Assembly: GCA_964540995.1 (NCBI GenBank)
Contig: CAZIOU010000021.1
Span: 1 to 11,985, forward strand
Length of the DNA stretch: 11,985 bases
Reading direction: 5' to 3'
DNA from: JAZDLR01 sp964540995
GTDB taxonomy: Bacteria; Patescibacteriota; Patescibacteriia; UBA1558; 2-01-FULL-52-15
Under the pieces are notes generated by a model, which was not told the origin of the DNA, searched no databases, and saw only the letters and a list, made by a program, of their open reading frames with translations. A program made the position numbers and the translations under genes. Shown here piece by piece: positions 5,763-11,985 of this stretch. The stretch's first letter is position 1. Every line of letters begins with the position of its first letter.

Positions 5763-5785
5763 AAACAGGGAATAATGCCCTGTTT
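5763..5785 (-). terminator. Hairpin with T-tail between RAYT gene and mnmA
   Basis: AAACAGGG (5763-5770) and CCCTGTTT (5778-5785) form a perfect 8-bp stem with a 7-nt loop. On the minus strand it ends in TTTTATT, so it could stop transcription entering mnmA from the right. It could equally be a border of the transposase unit. Confidence 0.45.
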
Positions 5786-6310
5786 GTGCTATATAAAAAA
5801 ACCTATCGAATTGAATCGGCTCGACACCCGACCTGGAATTATGGATCGAATGCTTTGTATTTTGTCACCATCTGTACCAAGAAGCGAAGGCAATATTTCG
5901 GTTTCGTTGATAATGAAAGGATGATATTGAATCAACAAGGCAAAATCGCCCAGCGAATGTGGCAGGAAATTCCACAGCATTTTCCTTTCGCGCGATTGTG
6001 GGCCTATCGGATTATGCCCAATCACGTCCACGGGATTATCGAAATACGGAAACGTCACAATGTAGAGACGCAAGATATTGCGTCTCTACGGGGAAATCAA
6101 TTTGGCCCACAATCGCGAAACCTGGCCTCCATCATTCGCGGCTATAAAGCGGGCGTGACCAGCCACATTCGCCAATTCAACCCCTCATTTGCCTGGCAGC
6201 CACGTTATTATGATGTCATTATCCGATCGGACGAGGCCTTCGAAAATATCTCGCAATATATTTATAACAATCCTGCCGGTTGGGAACGTGACCGCAATAA
6301 TCCTATTTGA
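5786..6310 (+). CDS. REP-associated tyrosine transposase (RAYT, Y1 family)
   Basis: RAYTs are single-copy HUH endonucleases that cut and move REP palindromes as single-stranded DNA. The hallmarks are YFVTICTKKRR, RIMPNHVHGIIEI with the HUH pair H80 and H82, IIRGYKAGVT with the candidate catalytic Y120, and the family ending WQPRYYDVIIR...YIYNNP. The start is uncertain. GTG 5786 gives 174 residues and places the family's usual YRIESAR...NYGSNALYFVT near the N-terminus; no ATG is available, and the longer in-frame start at TTG 5699 would overlap mnmA. The gene overlaps the end of the convergent AMP phosphorylase gene by 8 bp. A perfect 28-bp palindrome lies in its coding sequence between the HUH and Tyr motifs. 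The frame is intact, so it may be active. Confidence 0.85.
   Translation: MLYKKTYRIESARHPTWNYGSNALYFVTICTKKRRQYFGFVDNERMILNQQGKIAQRMWQEIPQHFPFARLWAYRIMPNHVHGIIEIRKRHNVETQDIASLRGNQFGPQSRNLASIIRGYKAGVTSHIRQFNPSFAWQPRYYDVIIRSDEAFENISQYIYNNPAGWERDRNNPI
6062..6089. repeat. Perfect palindrome inside the RAYT gene
   Basis: GTAGAGACGCAA (6062-6073) and TTGCGTCTCTAC (6078-6089) surround GATA. The palindrome encodes VETQDIASL in frame. The outer tetranucleotide GTAG is the same one that marks REP sequences recognised by RAYT enzymes in Enterobacteria. Confidence 0.8.
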
Positions 6311-7796
6311 TCGTAAAAATCGAAATTTTATTCAACGCCTCCTGTGCCAGATGCAAACGCTCTTTGGTGGTGGCGTATAAGGTGTAGAGGCGCTCGCCTT
6401 TCTTCACATGTTCGCCGTATTGTTTGTTCAGATACAGGCCAGCGAGATGATCGGCTGGCGCGCCTAAAATACGGCAAATGGTGTTGATGCCTTTATTATC
6501 GGTGAAAGTAATTTTGCCACTGTGCGGCGCGTTGACATAATGTTTGTGTGCACCGATCACGATTTGGTTAGGTTCAATAGTGGGATTGCCACCTTGGGTC
6601 TTGATGATATCTTGCATTTTTTTCCACGCTGCTCCTGATTCCAACGTTTTCCAAGCCAGCTTGGCGCCATCTCCCGGTTTGGCTTTGCCGACTAATTCCA
6701 ATAGTTCTCCGGCTAAGTGAATGGATTTATTTTCCAAATCCCCAGGACGATCGGGTGATTGCTGCAGCACTCTCAATACGTCACGAGCCTCCAGAGCTGG
6801 TCCTACGCCAAATCCAACTGGGTCTTCGGTCTGGGTTAGGATGACTTTTATCTTGATATTGAATCGTTTAGCGACATATTTAAACTTGGTTTCCAAGATC
6901 TTACCTAATTTCATATCTTTTACCTTGGTCGTTGGGCCTACAGGAATATCGATAATCAAATGTGTCACGCCAGCTGCCACTTTCTTGGCCATGATGCTGA
7001 TGATCGCTTTGTCAACTGGCTCTAATGCTATGGGATAGGCCACGCGCAAAATCTTGTCATCGGCTGGAGCCAGATTCATACCTCCACCCCAGACTATGCA
7101 CGTCTTATTCTTGCGTACCATGGCGCGGATTTGCTGTGTGCTAAACGTTACTGGCGCCAGTACTTCCATGGTGTCAGCGGTTCCAGATGGTGAAGTGATA
7201 GCGCGCGATGACGTCTTGGGAATGAGAATATTATTGGCAGCGATGATCGGGATCACCACCATCGTTGTTCGATTACCGGCTAATCCTCCGATAGAATGTT
7301 TGTCAGCCACGATGCCTTTGAATTTCATACAATCACCAGTCTCGGCCATGGCTTTGGTCAAGAAATAGAGCTCCTCGCTGCTATAGGTATTGGCGTAGCC
7401 TGAAGCGACGAAATATGTCAGCTGCGTCTTGGTCAGACGATCATTGACGATGTCATTCATAATCTGATAGATCTCGGCGTAGGTCAGGTGTTTACCTAAG
7501 AGGCGTTTCTGAATGGCTTGGATTGATTTGGGTCGTTCTTGGAAATCGACCTCCAAAATAGTGTTATCCGGAATTGATTTCTTGCTCCAGATATCTTTGT
7601 ATAAGCCGATTTGTCCAGCATGAACCTTACTTTTGGAGGTATTAGCTTCGGCGGTAATGCTTTTCTTACCCCACGAAATTCGGATCTTGTCTCCGGCATG
7701 AATACCATAGTGCCATGCCTCTTTTTCATTAAGCAAAGCAATCGAGCTTTGGCCGGTCTCGATATCGAGATGTTTGGATTTGAGATAGTAGGACAT
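6303..7796 (-). CDS. AMP phosphorylase, archaeal-type (thymidine phosphorylase family)
   Basis: The enzyme splits AMP (and other NMPs) with phosphate to adenine and ribose-1,5-bisphosphate, in the cytoplasm. In archaea and many CPR bacteria, ribose-1,5-bisphosphate isomerase and form III-type RuBisCO then carry the carbon into glycolysis. The 497 residues match the archaeal AMP phosphorylases (about 500), which carry roughly 80 residues more at the N-terminus than bacterial DeoA. Motifs are KHSIGGLAGNRTTM (K166-H167-S168), TSSRAITSPSGTADTMEVL, WGGGMNLAPADDKILRVAYP and a C-terminal barrel with VNAPHSGKI. Start ATG 7796 has no Shine-Dalgarno site. Neither partner gene is in the window. The 158-bp spacer between it and the upstream ATPase gene is full of repeats, so whether they share a transcript is open. 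Thymidine/pyrimidine phosphorylase activity is the alternative. Confidence 0.9.
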   Translation of the reverse strand: MSYYLKSKHLDIETGQSSIALLNEKEAWHYGIHAGDKIRISWGKKSITAEANTSKSKVHAGQIGLYKDIWSKKSIPDNTILEVDFQERPKSIQAIQKRLLGKHLTYAEIYQIMNDIVNDRLTKTQLTYFVASGYANTYSSEELYFLTKAMAETGDCMKFKGIVADKHSIGGLAGNRTTMVVIPIIAANNILIPKTSSRAITSPSGTADTMEVLAPVTFSTQQIRAMVRKNKTCIVWGGGMNLAPADDKILRVAYPIALEPVDKAIISIMAKKVAAGVTHLIIDIPVGPTTKVKDMKLGKILETKFKYVAKRFNIKIKVILTQTEDPVGFGVGPALEARDVLRVLQQSPDRPGDLENKSIHLAGELLELVGKAKPGDGAKLAWKTLESGAAWKKMQDIIKTQGGNPTIEPNQIVIGAHKHYVNAPHSGKITFTDNKGINTICRILGAPADHLAGLYLNKQYGEHVKKGERLYTLYATTKERLHLAQEALNKISIFTIK

Positions 7797-7805
7797 TGAG
7801 CAGGA

Positions 7806-7863
7806 AGTAGGTTATTAGGTAGTAGGTTGTAAGCAGAAGGAATTAGGCGTTAGGCTTTAGGTA
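7806..7863 (+). repeat. Degenerate 7-bp tandem repeats
   Basis: The plus strand holds AGTAGGT (7806-7812 and 7821-7827, separated by TATTAGGT), and then TTAGGCG, TTAGGCT and TTAGGTA in direct tandem (7843-7863). The seven-base step is clear though units vary. The array fills the leader of the AMP phosphorylase gene. Confidence 0.55.
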
Positions 7864-7882
7864 GTAGCAATTCATGAATTGC
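7861..7882. repeat. GTAG-flanked palindrome upstream of AMP phosphorylase
   Basis: The perfect 16-bp palindrome GCAATTCATGAATTGC (7867-7882) is preceded by GTAG at 7861-7864, as expected for a REP-like unit. It lies between the two 7-bp arrays. Confidence 0.5.
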
Positions 7883-7922
7883 GATCTGTTGGTGGTTATC
7901 CGGGATCCGGACCCCCGAATTC

Positions 7923-7950
7923 GAGTACCCAGCACCCAGCCCCGAGTACC
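7923..7950 (+). repeat. Second 7-bp tandem array
   Basis: GAGTACC, CAGCACC, CAGCCCC and GAGTACC follow one another without a gap, with the shared pattern NAGNNCC. The array ends 4 bp before the stop codon of the VirD4-like gene. Confidence 0.6.
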
Positions 7951-7954
7951 GTCT

Positions 7955-9829
7955 TTAGAACTGCACCGTCTCCCCTGGTTGCACTGAACGTGGTTCTGGC
8001 TCGTTCGCCTGTGGTTTGGCTAATTGATCCAAAGAAATAGCTTTGGGGATGTCATTGTGCTCTGGCACCGACACCCACTGTTTACGTTGCTCTTTGGGCA
8101 GGTTAAGACATTCACGGCAATAGATCGGTTTATCTGATTTGGGTATGAAATTAAGCATCACCGGCTTACCACAATTGAAACATGCCTTCTCAACCGATAT
8201 TGAACCATAGTTGTTGGCTGGTTGATCTTCGATTTTCGGTGGGCGTGATTCGACTGCTGGTCGGTCTTCAGATCGACGTTGTGGTAATGGAGGTCGTTCT
8301 CGTCGTTCCATAGTTCTTTCCGGCCGTTCTGAGCGTTCTGGCGCAGGTGAATGAGTGCGCTCGACTGGTCGTTCGAAACGACGTTCTCGTGGTTCACTAT
8401 CTCGATCTCGGCGTGGTGGACGATCTTCTCGCGGACGAGCGGTAGTATCAATGTTGGGACTACGGCGATAACCTGCGGCAGCTGGTTTGGCAGGACCTTC
8501 GGAGGCTAATTGATGCTCCAGCTTGGCGGCCAACATATTGTTATCGTTCCAGCGGGAGATCTTCTCTTCAATCTCGGATCTATTGGAAGCGTAGCGCTCG
8601 CGTGAAGCGGCGATAACTTTGTCATGAATCTCGAAGCCATCACTAGGGATATCAAATGGCGGTAAGGTGCTAGCGGAGAAAGCATTAGATGTCACACCAT
8701 CAATCATTAATTTAAGGTAAATCTTATATTTCGGTAAATTAACCAAATCTTCTTGAGTAAATTCCGGCATGAACTCTTTCTCCAAGAATTCAGCATCGGC
8801 CGCACCAACACGGAAGGTGATAATGGTTCCGACGTTACCAAATACTGCATCGCGTACGATCGTATTATCACCGCTGGCCAATTGCGCGACGTATTGATGA
8901 GCCACGATTAGATTGAGACGATATTTGCGGGCTTCGGACAAAATATTGGCAAAACTTTCGGTAGCGAAGTTCTGAAATTCGTCAACATAGAGGTAGAAAT
9001 CTTTACGTTCATGTTCGGGAATGTCGACACGACTCATAGCAGCTAACTGAATCTTGGTGATCAGGAGAGCACCCAACAGAGCTGAATTGTCTTCTCCTAC
9101 CCTACCTTTGGACAAGTTGATAAGGAAGATTTTGCTGTTATCCATGATATCGCGCATATTGATGGACGATTCTACCTGACCGACGATATTACGCATCAAT
9201 GACGACGATAAGAAACGACCGACCTTGTTCTGAATTGGAGCGATAGCTTCGGCCTTAAGCTGATCAGGATATTTAGCATATTCGTCGACCCAGAACGATT
9301 TGACCACCGGATCAGTCAGCTTGTCGACGACTTTGTTGCGATAGGTTTTATCCACCAACATACGCATGATGCCCAGTAAGGTGGAATTGGGATATTCGAC
9401 CAAAGCTTGAATCGTGTGGTGCAAGACGTATTCCAAACGAGGTCCCCAAGAGTCGGCCCAAATCTTCTTGAACACTCCGATCAGTCCAGAGACCATCAGA
9501 TGACGCTGTTCATCGGGAACTTTCTCCAAGACGTTGAACGCAATGGGATATTCCATATCGGCCGGATTGAAATAGACCACATCATTGATGCGATTGGAAG
9601 GGACGAAATAGAGCAAACGCTCCACCATGTCACCGTGTGGATCTACGACTGCAATACCACGACCAGCACGAATATCCTGGATAGCCATATTCTCCAACAC
9701 AATAGATTTGCCCATACCGGTTTTACCGATGATGTACATATGGCGGCGGCGGTCATCAACCTTGATGCCGAATCGATGTTCGCCGTTGCGGAAATTGGTT
9801 TTAGCAAAGATTGATATATCTGCAGGCAT
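7955..9829 (-). CDS. VirD4/TraD-like ATPase with C-terminal zinc ribbon
   Basis: This 624-residue protein belongs to the FtsK/VirD4-type DNA-translocating ATPases that feed DNA to type IV secretion or conjugation channels. Walker A is GKTGMGKS (35-42), an acidic GIAVVDPHGD follows at 58-67, and the Walker B-type motif FYLYVDEFQNFAT has D283 and E284. Residues about 446-540 are a disordered Arg/Pro/Glu-rich linker. A Cys4 zinc ribbon closes the protein (C550, C553, C571, C574). Classical VirD4 proteins carry N-terminal membrane helices; this one has none. They seem to be supplied by the upstream gene, whose stop lies 2 bp before this start, so the pair is surely co-transcribed and probably translationally coupled. 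The substrate is unknown; export, uptake or conjugation are all possible. No relaxase is in the window. Confidence 0.85.
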   Translation of the reverse strand: MPADISIFAKTNFRNGEHRFGIKVDDRRRHMYIIGKTGMGKSIVLENMAIQDIRAGRGIAVVDPHGDMVERLLYFVPSNRINDVVYFNPADMEYPIAFNVLEKVPDEQRHLMVSGLIGVFKKIWADSWGPRLEYVLHHTIQALVEYPNSTLLGIMRMLVDKTYRNKVVDKLTDPVVKSFWVDEYAKYPDQLKAEAIAPIQNKVGRFLSSSLMRNIVGQVESSINMRDIMDNSKIFLINLSKGRVGEDNSALLGALLITKIQLAAMSRVDIPEHERKDFYLYVDEFQNFATESFANILSEARKYRLNLIVAHQYVAQLASGDNTIVRDAVFGNVGTIITFRVGAADAEFLEKEFMPEFTQEDLVNLPKYKIYLKLMIDGVTSNAFSASTLPPFDIPSDGFEIHDKVIAASRERYASNRSEIEEKISRWNDNNMLAAKLEHQLASEGPAKPAAAGYRRSPNIDTTARPREDRPPRRDRDSEPRERRFERPVERTHSPAPERSERPERTMERRERPPLPQRRSEDRPAVESRPPKIEDQPANNYGSISVEKACFNCGKPVMLNFIPKSDKPIYCRECLNLPKEQRKQWVSVPEHNDIPKAISLDQLAKPQANEPEPRSVQPGETVQF

Positions 9830-9831
9830 AA

Positions 9832-11345
9832 TTAAGCAATTGGTAAATTAGGCGGTGTATCAGCTGTTAATTCTGACCGATCAGGCTCCGTACCTGCTCC
9901 CACAGCTGGTTTATTAGGTTCTAAACGGTCTCGGTGTAATCCGTACTGCTTCTCATAATACTTGTTATTGAGGCGTAAGTCATCTAAGGACTGCCGTAGA
10001 TTATTACCACTGCCCTCAGTCGGCAACGCCTCGGATATTGGTAAATATGATGGTGGTTCGCTTTTCTTCATCTCTAGACGCGGCATGAGAGGCGCTTTGA
10101 CCGTCAAGATCGGGAAATGATACAGCGTGGCCAACTCTTCGGTATTGAGGATAAAGGTTTTGCCTCCGGCCCAGGTAGAGCGGGCAATATAGTTACGGAT
10201 GAGCTTCGTACGACGACGATTTTTTTTGTGTTCCGCGCGGCCATAATAGGCTGAAGTTTTGGTATATTTTTCTGGCTTGAATCCATTGAGATCGTTGGTG
10301 CTAAATTGTTTCATCGCTCCGAAAACGGCAGGCACCACACGCCCCGTGTTAAAGACTTCTTTCTTACCAACATACAGTAAGCGAATCTTACAGTCGAAAG
10401 CAATCTTACTAGCTTTACGCTCGATGGCTTCGATAGCATTGCGTTCACCTGGAGTCAGATGGATAAGCATACTAGCTAACTCATCTTTTTTCTTGACTTC
10501 AGTTTTTTCCACTCGAGTGACGGTATTGCTGTACTGTGCCCAATCACTGAAGAATTGCAGTACCGGCGATGCGGGGTTGCTGCTGGTCTTGGCCTTGGCT
10601 TTCTTGCCTGCAAGCTTATCAGCCAGCTTCTTGGATTTCTCAGTCCATTTGTGATCTGTCGGTTTAGCGATGATTTGGATCCAGAACTTTTCACCTGGGC
10701 GCAGTTTGTTCATCGTCTCGAGTACCGCCGCCATCGGATCTTTGAATTCGCCCATCAATTTCTCTTCAAACTCCAGATAGGTCTTGATCGGATAGGCTTG
10801 ATCTTTGGTTAGGGCTAATTCGGTGCCCCAGAGGGTATGCGTTTCGTTGGGATATTTAGTAGGGATGTCCTTGGTGTAATCTTCGATTTCGGTAATTTCC
10901 GCCTGCGGATATTGGGCATAAACGGCTGATTCTACTAGATCACGGTTGATCTTGGGTGCGCGGATGACAAATTGCAAATAGCCGCCGTCACTAACAATCT
11001 CAANNNNNNNNNNTCAAAAGAGAAACCAAGTTGTACTTTGCCTTCCCACCATTTCTCACCTTTGGTAAACGGCGTATGAGCTCCTGAGAGTGTTACGAAG
11101 ATCTGCTCGACGGCCTTGGGCATTTGCTCATTATCACCAGGGACATCGATAGCAAGATAGATGTATTCGATAGTGCTCAAATAGAGACCATTACGATAAT
11201 CTAACCATTCTTCACGCGCATAGAGTAAGAGCACCCAAGCAAAAGGCACCCAACCAAAACCATAGAAAAAGAAAAACCAGGCAGCCTGCGGTGCCGTCAT
11301 GCCTTGAAAGACGCTAAGGTCAATATATACTTGTCCAAAATTCAT
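9832..11345 (-). CDS. Membrane-anchored partner of the VirD4-like ATPase
   Basis: This is one gene that appears as two frames because of the N-run at 11004-11013. If the four bases TCAA found on both sides of the gap are the same bases, the frame closes perfectly (GFSFEIVSDGGYLQF) and gives 499 residues. The N-terminus has one hydrophobic helix at about 22-43 with many Phe and Trp. Then follows a soluble domain of the kind fused N-terminally to VirD4-like ATPases in other CPR bacteria (KVQLGFSFEIVS, VIRAP, VESAVYAQYPQAEITEIEDY). I have no firm family name for it. The C-terminal part is Lys-rich in the middle and ends in a polar tail. With the next gene 2 bp away it likely forms a membrane DNA-translocation complex. 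It has its own extended -10 promoter; the ATG 11345 lacks a Shine-Dalgarno site. Confidence 0.75.
11004..11013. other. Assembly gap (10 N), probably of negative size
   Basis: The ten N are a scaffolding placeholder. TCAA ends the left contig (11000-11003) and begins the right one (11014-11017). Joining them on this overlap removes 14 bases and restores a continuous reading frame for the membrane protein gene. Confidence 0.85.
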
Positions 11346-11360
11346 CTCGTCTGAATCAAA

Positions 11361-11384
11361 ATAACTTCAGCATTCTGAAGTTAT
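11361..11384. promoter_or_regulatory. Inverted repeat at the predicted transcription start of the membrane-protein gene
   Basis: ATAACTTCAG (11361-11370) and CTGAAGTTAT (11375-11384) are perfect 10-bp arms around CATT. The repeat overlaps the -10 box and start site of the minus-strand promoter, a typical operator position. On the minus strand it is followed by TTTGATT, so a terminator role for reads from upstream is also possible. Confidence 0.5.
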
Positions 11385-11391
11385 TATACCA
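11383..11391 (-). promoter_or_regulatory. Extended -10 promoter of the membrane protein/ATPase operon
   Basis: The minus strand reads TGGTATAAT, which is a perfect TATAAT with the TGn extension. No good -35 box lies upstream, as is usual for extended -10 promoters. Transcription would start near 11376, about 30 nt before ATG 11345. Confidence 0.65.
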
Positions 11392-11402
11392 GCTTTATGA
11401 CT

Positions 11403-11433
11403 AAAAAGCGAAAAGCAGATCTTAGATCTGCTT
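11403..11433 (-). terminator. Intrinsic terminator with the stop codon in its loop
   Basis: On the minus strand AAGCAGATC (11433-11425) pairs with GATCTGCTT (11421-11413), and the 3-nt loop is the TAA stop codon of the HARE-HTH gene. TTTTCGCTTTTT follows. The 9-bp stem and T-rich tail make a convincing terminator. Confidence 0.8.
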
Positions 11434-11985
11434 AATGCTGTAGGTTTTGTCAGGATTCTTGGTGAAGCGATTCTTATTCATCAGGGCTAGGACGACCGTA
11501 CTTTTCTTAACCATGCGATTCTTAAGTACTTCGTCGATAATTTCATCTTTGGTCATCGGGCGACCCTTCTCACGGACGATGCTTTCGATAACATCAGTGA
11601 CGACGCCTGGCTTGTAACCCCACTCCTTGAGAGCGTAGATACCGCGGCCAACGAGTACGAATTTGTTATCGAGAATCAATTCATTGTGAATGGTGGCCGG
11701 ATAAGCGATACGGTTGTCGAATTTGGCTTCGTTGATAGCTTTGGCGATTTCGGTGAAATGTAATGGCTTGTCAGCTTTCTTCAAGACCATGTAGATCTTA
11801 TCGTTCATGCGTTTAGGTTTGATCGTAGTCCAATCGGCTGGTCCCCATTCGTTGTAGATATTTTTGGCTAATTTCTTGCTGACATGCAAAATGTTGAGCA
11901 ATAATTCATCGTTGAGGTCGGTCCAGAAGATTTCTTCGGCAGCATTAACCTTGGAGATCAGATCATTGAGTTTCAACGGTTCAGA
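11422..11985 (-). CDS. HARE-HTH domain protein (RNA polymerase delta/sigma-like), 5' end outside window
   Basis: The 187 visible residues are the C-terminal part; the frame is open to the window edge (codons for S, E, P precede the TTG at 11976, which is not a credible start). Visible residues about 60-125 (MNDKIYMVLKKADKPLHFTE and AYPATIHNELILDNKFVLVGRGIYALKEWG) form a HARE-HTH winged helix, as in the RNA polymerase delta subunit RpoE of Firmicutes. Residues about 128-187 look like a second winged helix (VVTDVIESIVREKGRPMTKDEIIDEVL). In many CPR bacteria such domains follow a sigma-70 region 4, so the missing part could be that. The likely role is transcription regulation at DNA or RNA polymerase. 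It has its own terminator, so it is not part of the downstream operon. Confidence 0.75.
   Translation of the reverse strand, partial: SEPLKLNDLISKVNAAEEIFWTDLNDELLLNILHVSKKLAKNIYNEWGPADWTTIKPKRMNDKIYMVLKKADKPLHFTEIAKAINEAKFDNRIAYPATIHNELILDNKFVLVGRGIYALKEWGYKPGVVTDVIESIVREKGRPMTKDEIIDEVLKNRMVKKSTVVLALMNKNRFTKNPDKTYSIKQI

Noticed and set aside
8158..8451. Minus-strand frame inside the VirD4-like gene linker
   Set aside because: It is a shadow caused by the biased Arg/Pro/Glu codons of the linker.
9832..10977. Separate gene starting at 10977
   Set aside because: Its apparent start is a TTG inside the sequence GGYLQFVI, continuous with the frame across the N-gap; it is the rest of the 11345 gene.
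1..11985. Recoding of TGA as glycine, as in Gracilibacteria/SR1
   Set aside because: TGA ends the PIN and RAYT genes at sensible places, and no conserved gene contains an internal TGA.
1..11985. CRISPR array or tRNA genes
   Set aside because: No regularly spaced identical repeats with unique spacers and no cloverleaf with T-loop consensus were seen on either strand.

Overview
The window reads as a chromosomal segment of an uncultured bacterium, most likely of the Candidate Phyla Radiation (Patescibacteria). The signs are a short alanyl-tRNA synthetase that stops after the editing domain, an archaeal-type AMP phosphorylase, a soluble VirD4-like ATPase with a separate membrane partner, a HARE-HTH protein, and genes that mostly lack Shine-Dalgarno sites. 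A run of ten N at 11004-11013 shows this is a scaffold from a draft or metagenome assembly. The lineage is an inference; no rRNA or tRNA gene is present to test it.

Layout: bases 1-70 hold a terminator-like folded element. Bases 91-1527 (minus) carry a small one-helix membrane protein and, upstream of it, an AT-rich PIN-domain (DUF4935-like) putative RNase. Next on the minus strand is alaS (1622-3424), with a good promoter placed so that the mRNA should be leaderless. Divergent from it lies a plus-strand cluster of small orphan genes (3590-4333) with strong Shine-Dalgarno sites and two intrinsic terminators. A 340-bp convergent region (4299-4638) is packed with inverted repeats. mnmA (4639-5712, minus) follows. 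Then come a plus-strand RAYT/Y1 transposase gene (5786-6310), AMP phosphorylase (6303-7796, minus), and a repeat-rich spacer (7797-7954). Last is a minus-strand DNA-transfer-like pair: a VirD4-type ATPase (7955-9829) and its membrane-anchored partner (9832-11345, one gene broken only by the assembly gap). A HARE-HTH protein runs off the right edge and ends in its own terminator.

How the genes fit together: alaS and mnmA serve translation (tRNA charging and U34 thiolation). AMP phosphorylase belongs to nucleotide salvage. The membrane protein and ATPase are spaced by 2 bp and together resemble one VirD4/TraD coupling protein divided over two genes.

The most interesting layer is repeats. A RAYT transposase gene sits among REP-like palindromes of several families. 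One palindrome lies in its own reading frame, and one lies in frame in the alaS editing domain, where it adds about nine residues just before the Cys-x3-His metal motif. Degenerate 7-bp tandem arrays occur in the spacer upstream of AMP phosphorylase and inside alaS. No CRISPR array, tRNA or rRNA was found.
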